From the NCBI RefSeq assembly GCF_003096095.1, contig NZ_CP015453.1, positions 62,001 through 126,000 on the forward strand: 64,000 bases of DNA. The letters are read 5' to 3'. Shown in pieces: positions 44,812-52,499 of this stretch. Under the pieces are notes generated by a model. The model made no database searches. It was given only the letters and a program-made list of their open reading frames with translations, and was not told the origin of the DNA. Source of the stretch: Dietzia psychralcaliphila. Lineage in GTDB: Bacteria; Actinomycetota; Actinomycetes; Mycobacteriales; Mycobacteriaceae. The translations under genes were made by a program, and so were the position numbers. Positions within the stretch are counted from its first letter, which is position 1. Every line of letters begins with the position of its first letter.

Positions 44812-45752
44812 GGCCGGGTCGGGGCCGCCGGGGAGACGGCCGCCGCAGGGGAAGCCGCGGTGACGGCCGTGGTGCCGCGGCGCTGCCAGGGCGGTCCGCG
44901 ATCGTCACCGGCGGCGGCTCGGGGATCGGCGCCGCGCTGGCCCGCGCCCTGGTGGCGGCCGGGGCCCACGTCGTAGTGACGGACATCGACCCGGTGGCTG
45001 CCCGGCGGGTCGCGGAGGAGATCACCGCGGGAGCCGGCGGCGCCGGGGGCGGGCCCTCGGGCGCGACGGTCACCGGAACCGCCCGGTCGGCGGCGCTCGA
45101 TGTCACCGATGCCCAGGCGGTGTCCGACCTGGTCGGCGAGGTGGTCGCCGAGCACGGGGGCCTGGACCTCATGTTCGCCAACGCCGGCATCACCTGGGGA
45201 GGGGACACCGAGCAGCTCACCCTGGGGCAGTGGGACGCGATCATCGAGGTGAACATCCGCGGGGTCGTGCACTGCGTCCACGCGGCGTACCCGGAGATGA
45301 TCCGCCGGGGGTCGGGGTCGATCGTGCTCACCGCCTCCATGGGCGGGTTGTGCCCTGCGGGCCTGATCACCAGCTACGCCATGACCAAACACGCCGTGGT
45401 GGGGCTCGGGCTCTCGCTGCGCGCTGAGGCGGCAGGCCACGGCGTCGGTGTGACCGTGGTGTGCCCGGCCGCGGTGGACACCGCGATCCTGGACAAGGGC
45501 GAGCTCGACGGCTTCGACGGCCGCCACTACTACCTCGAGGGTCAGGGCGTACGGGAACCGCTGGACCCGGATCTGTTGGCGGAGAGCGTCCTGCGTGGTG
45601 TCCGGGAGAACCGGGCGCTCGTGATCGAACCCGCGCGGGCCCGGGCGACGTGGCGGCTGCAGCGCCTGTCGCCCGCGCTGATGGACCGGATGCTCACGAG
45701 GTACGTGCGCGCGACGAGGCGCCGGCGGGACGAGGGTCCCGCCGGCGCCTGA
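44808..45752 (+). CDS. short-chain dehydrogenase/reductase, second SDR
   Basis: A 314-residue SDR starting at GTG 44808, overlapping the first SDR's stop by four bases. The N-terminus is an Arg/Gly-rich extension of about 30 residues before AIVTGGGSGIGAAL; DIDP follows strand 2. The catalytic Ser is in LTASMGG and the Tyr/Lys in SYAMTKHA. The C-terminal part (LIEPARARATWRLQRL) is longer than in the classical form and resembles SDRs used in lipid or terpene degradation. It has no ATG, so it is easily missed. Confidence 0.87.
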   Translation: MRPGRGRRGDGRRRGSRGDGRGAAALPGRSAIVTGGGSGIGAALARALVAAGAHVVVTDIDPVAARRVAEEITAGAGGAGGGPSGATVTGTARSAALDVTDAQAVSDLVGEVVAEHGGLDLMFANAGITWGGDTEQLTLGQWDAIIEVNIRGVVHCVHAAYPEMIRRGSGSIVLTASMGGLCPAGLITSYAMTKHAVVGLGLSLRAEAAGHGVGVTVVCPAAVDTAILDKGELDGFDGRHYYLEGQGVREPLDPDLLAESVLRGVRENRALVIEPARARATWRLQRLSPALMDRMLTRYVRATRRRRDEGPAGA

Positions 45753-45774
45753 ACCCGGCGCGTCGCCAGGCGCC
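45744..45774. terminator. weak terminator hairpin after the SDR genes
   Basis: An eight-bp stem (45744-45751 with 45767-45774) overlaps the SDR stop and faces the convergent cupin gene. Confidence 0.5.
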
Positions 45775-45806
45775 CCGGTTGTCGTCGACTCAGGGCGCGA
45801 CGTGCC

Positions 45807-46217
45807 TCAGTGCTCGTCGGCGTCCGACTCGGCCTTGGTCGCGTGGACGGTGCCGTGCTCGTGCTCCGGCGGGGCGTAGATCGAGTAGACCTTGAGCGGC
45901 TCGTCGCCGATGTTGGTGACGTTGTGCCACGACCCGGCGGGCACGAGGATCACCCAGTCGTCGCCGACCTCCTCGTCGAACTCCAACCGGTCCTCGGCCG
46001 GCCCCATCTGGACGCGGCCGCGACCCTGTTCGACCCGCAGGAACTGGTCGTGGTCCTCGTGTACCTCGAGTCCGATGTCGTCCCCGGGGGCGATCGCCAT
46101 GACCGTCATCTGCAGGTTCTTGCCGGTCCACAGCGTGGTCCGGTAGTTGGTGTTGCCGAGGGTCTCGTCCTCGATGTTGACGACGTAGGGGTGGGGTCCG
46201 TGATCGGTGGTGGTCAT
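45807..46217 (-). CDS. cupin-domain protein
   Basis: A 136-residue single-domain cupin. It has the motifs GLEVHEDHDQFLRVEQGRG (metal His/Glu) and PAGSWHNVTNIG. Such small cupins bind a metal and act as isomerases, dioxygenases or sensors. GAGAGGA lies about ten bases before the ATG. The start overlaps the stop of the upstream DUF1622 gene by four bases (ATGA). The C-terminus is acidic. Reaction unknown. Confidence 0.87.
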   Translation of the reverse strand: MTTTDHGPHPYVVNIEDETLGNTNYRTTLWTGKNLQMTVMAIAPGDDIGLEVHEDHDQFLRVEQGRGRVQMGPAEDRLEFDEEVGDDWVILVPAGSWHNVTNIGDEPLKVYSIYAPPEHEHGTVHATKAESDADEH

Positions 46218-46639
46218 GGTGTGGTCCTCTCGCTGTCGTGCACGTCGGCTCGCGCCGGGTCGCCTCCATCATGCCGGGCGCGGTCGGCTCGCGATCCGGC
46301 TCCCTTCTGCCACGGCCACCGCCCGGAGATCTCCAGCTCGAGCGACCAGCTGAGGAAGGTCCTGATGAGCACGACGAGCGCGAGCAACCCCACCGAGTTG
46401 TAGCTCGGTGAGATCGCGACGGTCCGGATGATGTCCGCGGCCACCAGGAGTTCGAGGCCCAGTAGGATCGCGCGGCCGAGTCGGCGACGGAACGCGGTGT
46501 AGACGTCGCCCTCGTGGCCGGACCGCCGACGCGGGTCCAGGGCGAACAGTGCCGCCACCAACGCCCCCACCACGATGGCGGCCACGCCGGCCGCATCCAT
46601 CGTCTTGCCGACCAGTTCCACGGCCTCGGTGAACGTCAT
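46214..46639 (-). CDS. DUF1622-like membrane protein
   Basis: A 141-residue protein with three hydrophobic segments (AGVAAIVVGALVAALFA, AILLGLELLVAADIIRTVAI, VGLLALVVLIRTFLSWSLELE), as in the DUF1622 family. The C-terminal tail is charged. The ATG at 46639 lies 82 bases from the divergent oxidoreductase gene. It is coupled to the cupin gene by a four-base overlap. Function unknown. Confidence 0.82.
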   Translation of the reverse strand: MTFTEAVELVGKTMDAAGVAAIVVGALVAALFALDPRRRSGHEGDVYTAFRRRLGRAILLGLELLVAADIIRTVAISPSYNSVGLLALVVLIRTFLSWSLELEISGRWPWQKGAGSRADRARHDGGDPARADVHDSERTTP

Positions 46640-46694
46640 GAACGAACTGTAGACCCGCCCGGCCGGGACGTCAGGGGTGTCCGCGGACCCTATG

Positions 46695-46714
46695 GTTGAC
46701 AGGTCAACTAATGT
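46695..46714 (+). promoter_or_regulatory. operator-like palindrome and -10 of a leaderless gene
   Basis: GTTGAC-AG-GTCAAC (46695-46708) is a perfect palindrome overlapping the region just before TAATGT (46709-46714). If this is the -10, transcription would start at or next to the ATG at 46721, which has no ribosome site. Confidence 0.6.
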
Positions 46715-46720
46715 GATGGC

Positions 46721-47839
46721 ATGACTCAGCACACCACTTCCGACACGACCCCCTCGTCGTCACAGTCCGTCGCCTTTGGCCTCGACACCTTCGGTGACAC
46801 CACCGTCGATCAGCAAGGCGCGCGGGTCCACCACGCCCAGGTCATCCGGGACGTCGTCGAGCAGGCGGTACTGGCCGACCAGGTGGGCGTCGACGCGTTC
46901 GGGGTGGGGGAACACCACCGGCCCGACTACGCCGTCTCCGCCCCGGATGTGGTGCTCGCCGGCATCGCGACCCGGACGAAGCGCATCACCCTCGGCTCAG
47001 CGGTCACCGTCCTGTCCAGCGACGACCCGATCCGCGTGTTCCAGCGCTTCTCCACGATCGACGCCCTGTCGAACGGGCGCGCCGAGGTCGTGTTGGGGCG
47101 CGGGTCCTTCACCGAGTCGTTCCCCCTGTTCGGCCTCGACCTCCAGCAGTACGAGCAGCTGTTCAGCGAGAAGTTGGACCTGTTCTCCGCGCTGCTGCCC
47201 GAGACGCCGGTCACGTGGTCCGGGGAGCTGCGGCGCCCCCTGGTCGACCAGCGCGTGTACCCGGAGACCGAGGGTGGGCTCTCCGCCTGGATCGCGGTGG
47301 GTGGCAGCCCCGAGTCCGTGGTGCGCGCGGCCCGGTACCGGATGCCCCTGATGCTGGCGATCATCGGCGGGGCCGCCGGTGGGTTCGCCCCCTTCGCCGA
47401 CCTGTACCGCCAGGCCAACGCGCAGCTCTCGGGCGCCGACGCGCCGCGGTTGCCGATCGCCGTGCACTCACCGGGCTTCGTCGCGGAGACCGACGAGAAG
47501 GCCGCCGCCCTGGCTATGCCGCACTGGCTGGTCAACCGCAACAAGATCGGCCGTGAGCGCGGATGGGGGGACGCGGTGGAGGCCGATTTCCACCGCGAGG
47601 TGCGGTCCGGGGCGATGTACGTGGGCTCACCCGAGACCGTCGCGCAGAAGATCGCCGCGACCGTCCGCACGCTGGGCCTGGACCGCTTCGACCTCAAGTA
47701 CGCCAGTGGACCCACCCCGCACGAGCACCTCATGAACTCTGTCGACCTCTACGGTCGCAAGGTCATCCCGCGCGTCCGGGAACTGCTGACCGGGGCCGGG
47801 TACGAGCCTGGTGTGCCGCAGCAGGTGTCCCGCGTCTGA
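46721..47839 (+). CDS. LLM-class flavin-dependent oxidoreductase
   Basis: A 372-residue luciferase-like protein of the group near bacterial FMN monooxygenases. It carries GVGEHHRPDYAVSAPDVVLAGIA (read as two motifs), RITLGSAVTVLSSDDP, DALSNGRAEVVLGRGSF and YVGSPETVAQKIA. No Shine-Dalgarno lies before the ATG; the promoter position suggests leaderless translation. Substrate unknown. It is divergent from the DUF1622-cupin pair. Confidence 0.9.
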   Translation: MTQHTTSDTTPSSSQSVAFGLDTFGDTTVDQQGARVHHAQVIRDVVEQAVLADQVGVDAFGVGEHHRPDYAVSAPDVVLAGIATRTKRITLGSAVTVLSSDDPIRVFQRFSTIDALSNGRAEVVLGRGSFTESFPLFGLDLQQYEQLFSEKLDLFSALLPETPVTWSGELRRPLVDQRVYPETEGGLSAWIAVGGSPESVVRAARYRMPLMLAIIGGAAGGFAPFADLYRQANAQLSGADAPRLPIAVHSPGFVAETDEKAAALAMPHWLVNRNKIGRERGWGDAVEADFHREVRSGAMYVGSPETVAQKIAATVRTLGLDRFDLKYASGPTPHEHLMNSVDLYGRKVIPRVRELLTGAGYEPGVPQQVSRV

Positions 47840-47899
47840 CGGCCGGTCCCGGTCGGACCTCGATCTGCGCCGCGCCGGGGAGAGGCCTACCGTGGGGCC

Positions 47900-48265
47900 A
47901 TGCTCTTCGCGTTCTCCGTCGCACCCACCACCACCGAGGACGCGACGGCGTCCATGAGCGAGGCCGTCGCCGAGGCGGTGCGGGTGGTCCGCGCGTCCGG
48001 TCTGCCCCACGAGACCACCTCGATGTTCACCACCATCGAGGGCGACTGGGACGAGGTCATGCCCGTCGTCCGCGCCGCCACCGAGGCGGTCCTGGCGGTC
48101 TCCCCGCGCGTGAGCCTGGTGCTCAAGGCCGACCTGCGACCCGGCCGCTCCGGTGAGCTGCGCGGAAAGGTGGACCGGGTGGAGCACCGCCTGCAACACG
48201 GCCTGGCGGCGGACCCTGGGGGTGGGACGACAGACGGCGACGACGACGAGGTGGTCGCCTCGTGA
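47900..48265 (+). CDS. thiamine-binding (MTH1187/UPF0045-type) protein
   Basis: A 121-residue protein with the small ferredoxin-like fold of the UPF0045 family: FSVAPTTTEDATASMSEAVAEAVRVVRASG, then TTIEGDWDEVMPVVRAATEAV and LVLKADLRPGR. Relatives bind thiamine or a related ligand. The C-terminus has an acidic Gly/Asp tail. The stop overlaps the start of the next gene (GTGA). Confidence 0.82.
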   Translation: MLFAFSVAPTTTEDATASMSEAVAEAVRVVRASGLPHETTSMFTTIEGDWDEVMPVVRAATEAVLAVSPRVSLVLKADLRPGRSGELRGKVDRVEHRLQHGLAADPGGGTTDGDDDEVVAS

Positions 48266-48729
48266 CCTCCCGCACTCCCTCGGATCACTCTGTGAACGAC
48301 TCCGGATCCGCCGGCCCGCACGGCGCGGACGGCCCGGCCCCGCGTGGTGCGCAGACGGTCGCGTACGTGGCGGCCACCGCGCTCGGCGGGATCGGCGCGC
48401 TCGTGGTGGCGGCCGTAGAACTGACCTCCCCCGAGGCCGGCACCCTCGACGTCCTGCTGTGGAGCGCGCTCGCGGTGTTGCTTTTCGCCGCGGCCGCCCG
48501 CCGGTGGTGGTTCGGGGCCAGCGGCGAGGACCGCTCGCGTCGCATCGCCTCCGAGCTCGGGGCGGCCGAGGTCGCCGAGGCGGTGCAGTCCTCGTCCGGT
48601 GAGGTCGACGCGGTCCGGCGACTCCGGGTGGCGCACCCCGGTCTCGGGCTCCGGGACGCCTACGAGCTCGTCCAGCGCCACCGCGGCGACCGTCGGAGCG
48701 TGGAGGGCCGCAGCAGCGGTATCGGCTGA
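48262..48729 (+). CDS. small membrane protein of unknown function
   Basis: A 155-residue protein starting at GTG 48262, coupled to the thiamine-binding gene. Two membrane segments (YVAATALGGIGALVVAAVEL and VLLWSALAVLLFAAAARRWW) are followed by a soluble C-terminus with VRRLRVAHPGLGLRDAYELVQRHRG. The latter resembles a short helical motif seen in other actinobacterial proteins. Function unknown. Confidence 0.75.
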   Translation: MTSRTPSDHSVNDSGSAGPHGADGPAPRGAQTVAYVAATALGGIGALVVAAVELTSPEAGTLDVLLWSALAVLLFAAAARRWWFGASGEDRSRRIASELGAAEVAEAVQSSSGEVDAVRRLRVAHPGLGLRDAYELVQRHRGDRRSVEGRSSGIG

Positions 48730-48774
48730 CCCGGCTCCGGCCCTCTCGAGGCCGGCGATCTCATCAGGCTGAAC

Positions 48775-49767
48775 TCAGCAGGCGCCCGCGCCGCCGAGTG
48801 CCCGGGCGACCATCGAGTGGGTCCGCGGGTCGAGCGCCATCCCGCCGTGGGAGGTCGGGCCGCCGCCGCAGGCCTGCTCCGGGACCCGCCACCCGACGCC
48901 GGGCCCCGGCACGAAGCTCCGCTGTGGTGGCAGGAGATGGTCGCCGCCGGTGGCGATGAGCGTGTACGCGACCCCGGGCAGGAACGGGGTGCGGTCGAGT
49001 CCGTACCAGGCGGTGAGCATGGGGCTCCCGGGCGACAGTTCGGCCAGACCCCGCAGGTTGGCGGCCCATAGCGCCGCGCCGGCGAGCCCCGGCGGCAACT
49101 GGTGGGGGATCAGCCCGCTGTTGTCGGCGCCCCAGTACCCGCCCACCGAGACCACCCTGCCCACCGCGCCGGGACGCAACACCTTGGTGGTGTACCCCGC
49201 GATCGAGGCGCCCTGGGAGTAGCCCACCAGGTCCACCTGGGCCGCTCCGGTGACCGCGCGCACGTGGTCGATCACCCCGGCGAGCTGCGGACCGGACGCG
49301 CCGACGATCGAGTCGAGACCTCCCCGGGCGGGGTTGCCCGCGTACGCGCCGAGGGTCGGTGCGATCACACAGAACCCCTGCCTCCGCAGCGGCTCGCCCA
49401 GTCGCGGCACGGTGTTGGGGCCGTTGTCGAACGTCCCGTGGACGAGGATCACCGGTCGCGGGTGGGCCGGGGTCGGTCGGCACGTGACCGGGGTGTCCAC
49501 GGCGGCCGGCGGGCCGGGGGCGCCGATGGGTCCGTTGATGCCGTTGAGTGCCTCGGTCACGTACGGCCCGAGCTCACCGGTGGGGTCCAGGTCCCCGACG
49601 AGGCCCGTCAGTGCGTCCTCCACCGGCCCGGCGGCGGCCTGCGGGACGAGCGTGGGCGCGGCGGTGATGGTCGTGACCGCTGCGGCGACGGGTACGGCCA
49701 GCGCGGCGGCGACGAGGGCGCCAGCCAGTCGGGAACGCAGGCGGCGTGGGGTGCGGGAACCGAGCAT
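48775..49767 (-). CDS. secreted lipase/esterase
   Basis: A 330-residue exported hydrolase of the actinobacterial triacylglycerol-lipase type. A signal peptide (residues 1-45) ends after PQAAA. VILVHGTFDNG, nucleophile Ser184 in LVGYSQGASI, and later HSMVARALG are visible. Cysteines (VTCRP, FCVIAP, ACGGG, GAGAC) could form two disulfides. The ATG at 49767 is preceded by TTGGGAGT. It probably hydrolyses extracellular lipids. Confidence 0.88.
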   Translation of the reverse strand: MLGSRTPRRLRSRLAGALVAAALAVPVAAAVTTITAAPTLVPQAAAGPVEDALTGLVGDLDPTGELGPYVTEALNGINGPIGAPGPPAAVDTPVTCRPTPAHPRPVILVHGTFDNGPNTVPRLGEPLRRQGFCVIAPTLGAYAGNPARGGLDSIVGASGPQLAGVIDHVRAVTGAAQVDLVGYSQGASIAGYTTKVLRPGAVGRVVSVGGYWGADNSGLIPHQLPPGLAGAALWAANLRGLAELSPGSPMLTAWYGLDRTPFLPGVAYTLIATGGDHLLPPQRSFVPGPGVGWRVPEQACGGGPTSHGGMALDPRTHSMVARALGGAGAC

Positions 49768-49782
49768 GGTGACTCCCAAAGA

Positions 49783-49796
49783 GTGTGAGGTCACAC
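49783..49796 (-). promoter_or_regulatory. palindrome upstream of the lipase gene
   Basis: GTGTGA-GG-TCACAC is a perfect 6+2+6 palindrome 16 bases upstream of the lipase ATG. It could be a repressor site. Its spacer of two rules out a normal Crp/GlxR site. Confidence 0.4.
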
Positions 49797-49826
49797 AAGT
49801 ATGCGAGTGCCGAGCGGGATCGGGTA

Positions 49827-49865
49827 CCGCACGGACCTCACGTTCTCTTCGCTCGGGACGACTAC
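49827..49865 (+). repeat. 39-bp direct repeat, copy 1
   Basis: 35 of 39 bases match a second copy at 51773-51811. The common start is CCGCACGGACCTCACGTTCTC read as two blocks. The copies bracket the SDR-methyltransferase segment. Confidence 0.85.
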
Positions 49866-49998
49866 TGCGGACGCCGTCGGCCGGGCGAGTGCCTGGGTCT
49901 GGTCGAACTCAGGTCGCGGACGCCAAGGTGACCTCTGCTCTCAACAAGGCTCAGTGCAACGCTCGAAAGGTGCCCCACGATCAGCTCGACGGGAGGCC

Positions 49999-50769
49999 TT
50001 ACTGGGCCAGGACCTTGTTGACCAGGCGCGTCGCGAAGTTGGGCGAGAACTTGGAGATGTTCGCGAGCACGGTCGTCTGCTCACCGACGCTGTAGGACGT
50101 GCGATGAAAGCGGCGGTCAAGGGTCGTCGGGTGGACGGACTGCCAGACCTTGTCCGCGACCTGCTCGGGAGTGATCTTGATGCCGAGCGTCCTGGTCGTC
50201 TTGGCCTTGGGGTCCGCGAGAGCGGTCTTGGCCCACAGCGGCCAGATCCCCACCACACGCACGCCGTGCGGTGCCCACTCGAGCTCCAACGCCTCGGTCA
50301 GTCCGGCGACATAGAATTTGGCGGCGCTGTACGTGGCGATCCCGGGCTGACCGTAGATCGCAGACGCGGACGCGATGTTGACCAGGTGTGACCCCGGCGT
50401 GGCCTTGAGGTACGGGAACGCGGCTTTGGCGCCGAGCGTCACGCCCAACACATCGATGTCGATCTGGGCCTTGACCGCGTCAGCCGAGATCTCCTGCAGA
50501 TCGCCAGCGACGAGAACGCCCGCGTTGTTGTCCAGGACGTCGAGGGTCCCACCGGTGTGCGAGGTGAACTCGCCCAGCGCCTTCTCCCATTGCTGCATGT
50601 CGCGGACGTCGAGCTCTCCGGTGATCCAGTCGGGATGCCTCGACCGCACCGTGGCCAGAGCGTCCTTGTCGACGTCGTACACCCCGACAGTCCATCCCTC
50701 GCGGCCGAATCGCTCCGCCGTTGCCAGACCGATTCCAGCCGCCCCGCCCGAGATGAAGATCGATGCCAT
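49999..50769 (-). CDS. short-chain dehydrogenase/reductase
   Basis: A 256-residue SDR. Cofactor motif: IFISGGAAGIGLAT. Later DNNAGV, IASASAIYG (Ser) and YSAAKFY (Tyr/Lys) are visible. The ATG at 50769 has GAGGACAGGGA upstream. It is on the same strand as the methyltransferase behind it, inside a segment bracketed by direct repeats. Substrate unknown. Confidence 0.88.
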   Translation of the reverse strand: MASIFISGGAAGIGLATAERFGREGWTVGVYDVDKDALATVRSRHPDWITGELDVRDMQQWEKALGEFTSHTGGTLDVLDNNAGVLVAGDLQEISADAVKAQIDIDVLGVTLGAKAAFPYLKATPGSHLVNIASASAIYGQPGIATYSAAKFYVAGLTEALELEWAPHGVRVVGIWPLWAKTALADPKAKTTRTLGIKITPEQVADKVWQSVHPTTLDRRFHRTSYSVGEQTTVLANISKFSPNFATRLVNKVLAQ

Positions 50770-50916
50770 TCCCTGTCCTCCACACGCAAGTCCGATGCGG
50801 CGTCCCGCCCGGAGATATCCGACTCTCGACAGTACCGAGCACCGGACGGGCGAGGGAAAGCTGTATAAGTGTCGATCCGAGGAGTCGCGACTCGCGATCA
50901 CCGCGTGGGATGAGTG

Positions 50917-51663
50917 TCAGCGCTTCATGAGGGCGAACACGCCCCATCCGAGGTACTCACGCGTGAAACGCGTGTAGCGGGCGGGCGCGGTGGCGAGTTC
51001 CTCACGCACCTCCGGGACCAGATCGTCGTCGGGGTTCCGGTCGAGCCAGAGGCGCAGGTTGAGCCATTGGGCCGCTGTGTACCGGTCCCAGCTGTCCTGG
51101 TCGGCGAGCATCATCTCGACGATGTCGTACCCGAGATCATGAAACGTCCCCATCAGGTCTGGGAGCTCCTGAAAGTCGGCGATGGCGGTGGCCTGGCAGG
51201 CGACGGCCGTCTCCTTGTCCGGCGGGGTCCGCCGCCAGTACGGCTCGCCGATCAGCATCACGCCTCCGGGACGCAGGCTGCGATCGAGCAACTCTGTCGT
51301 CCCGGCGACACCGCTGCCGATCCAGGTGGCACCGACACATGCGGCCAGATCAACCGGCTCGTCCGCCACATGGCCGGCGGCGTCACCGTGGATGAACTCG
51401 ACACGGTCGGCCACGCCGAGTTCGGCGGCGCGGGCTCGGGCTGCCTCGGTGAAGACCGTGCTGATGTCCACACCGGTGCCCGTGATCCCGTGATCACGGG
51501 CCCAGGTGCTCAACATCTCACCCGAGCCGCTGGCCAGGTCCAGTGCACGCGTTCCTGGGGCGAGCCGGAGGGCTGCCCCTAGGGCGGCGAGCTTGACCTC
51601 GGTCAGTGGATTGTGGATCCGATGGCTGCTCTCGCGGATGGTGAAGATACGGGGAAGGTCCAT
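50917..51663 (-). CDS. class I SAM-dependent methyltransferase
   Basis: A 248-residue methyltransferase. Motif I is LDLASGSGEML, followed by GVDIS, then FIHGDAAGH and LRPGGVMLIGEPYW (motif post III). It resembles SAM-dependent enzymes of small-molecule metabolism. The ribosome site GGAGGTGAG lies upstream of ATG 51663. It is divergent from the sigma factor gene. Substrate unknown. Confidence 0.88.
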   Translation of the reverse strand: MDLPRIFTIRESSHRIHNPLTEVKLAALGAALRLAPGTRALDLASGSGEMLSTWARDHGITGTGVDISTVFTEAARARAAELGVADRVEFIHGDAAGHVADEPVDLAACVGATWIGSGVAGTTELLDRSLRPGGVMLIGEPYWRRTPPDKETAVACQATAIADFQELPDLMGTFHDLGYDIVEMMLADQDSWDRYTAAQWLNLRLWLDRNPDDDLVPEVREELATAPARYTRFTREYLGWGVFALMKR

Positions 51664-51772
51664 GACCGCAACTCACCTCCATAGACAGCCATTCATCAGC
51701 GGTGTTGGTGGTCCGAAGGTATCACCCGCCGCGGGCGTCGACGTCAGGTAGAGGCCCCGGTTTCGCCTCCTG

Positions 51773-51811
51773 CCGCACGGACCTCACGTTCTCGCGGCTC
51801 GGAACGACTAC
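51773..51811 (+). repeat. 39-bp direct repeat, copy 2
   Basis: This copy differs from that at 49827-49865 at four positions. It lies between the divergent methyltransferase and sigma factor genes. Confidence 0.85.
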
Positions 51812-51887
51812 CTCCTGAGACCGGTGGCCGGGATGAGTGGCCGGGGCGTGTGAACGAGGCGGAAGGGACGAGGGGAGGATCTGACAC

Positions 51888-52499
51888 ATGAGGGCAGCCT
51901 TCGACGGTGCGGTGGTCCGGCACGGGCCGACCGTCCTACGAGTGTGCCGTGCGGTCCTGGGCCCCGGTCCCGATGCGGATGACGCCTGGTCCGAGACGTT
52001 CCTGTCCGCGCTGCGGGCCTGGCCGGACCTGCCGGAGGAGACCAATGTGGAGGCGTGGCTGGTCAGGGTCGCCCACCGCCGCGCCGTGGACGTGGTGCGC
52101 AGATCGGCGCGCATCGCAGCCCCGGCGGGAGGTGTGGACGACGTCGCCCTGCTCGAGGAGTGGGCGGGCGGTGGCCGCGGGAGGAGTGGCCGCGGGAGGA
52201 GTGGCGGCGGGCGGAGTGACGGCGGGTGGAGTGGCAGCCGTGCGGGCGACGACGACGAACTCGGCGACCACCAGATATGGGGCGCGGTCGCCGCTCTGCC
52301 CACCCGGCAGCGGCTCTGTGTGGCCTACCGGTATCTGGGCGGGCTGCCGTACGCCGAGATCGCCGCGCTCACCGGCGGCGGTGAGGCAGCCGCCAGACGG
52401 GCGGCCGCCGACGGGGTGGCGGCCCTGAGGCGGACCGTGGAGCGAGAGACCGTGCCTGACCAGACCGTGCAGACGACACCAACGATGGAGGAGCCATGA
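51888..52499 (+). CDS. ECF-like RNA polymerase sigma factor
   Basis: A 203-residue sigma-70-family protein. Region 2 (RVCRAVLGPGPDADDAWSETFLSALR...WLVRVAHRRAVDVVRRS) and region 4 (LPTRQRLCVAYRYLGGLPYAEIAALTGGGEAAARR) are separated by a Gly/Ser/Arg linker made by four 15-bp tandem units. GGAGG lies nine bases before the ATG. It overlaps the ogt gene by four bases (ATGA), which suggests that it drives or senses an alkylation or related stress. No anti-sigma factor gene adjoins it. Confidence 0.87.
   Translation: MRAAFDGAVVRHGPTVLRVCRAVLGPGPDADDAWSETFLSALRAWPDLPEETNVEAWLVRVAHRRAVDVVRRSARIAAPAGGVDDVALLEEWAGGGRGRSGRGRSGGGRSDGGWSGSRAGDDDELGDHQIWGAVAALPTRQRLCVAYRYLGGLPYAEIAALTGGGEAAARRAAADGVAALRRTVERETVPDQTVQTTPTMEEP
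52171..52230 (+). repeat. four 15-bp tandem units in the sigma factor linker
   Basis: Units start at 52171, 52186, 52201 and 52216. The first two are identical (GTGGCCGCGGGAGGA) and the others differ slightly. They encode the in-frame Gly/Ser/Arg linker, so copy number can change without frameshift. Confidence 0.9.

Noticed and set aside
49783-49796. Crp/GlxR binding site before the lipase gene
   Set aside because: The arms TGTGA/TCACA are separated by two bases instead of six; kept only as an unassigned palindrome.
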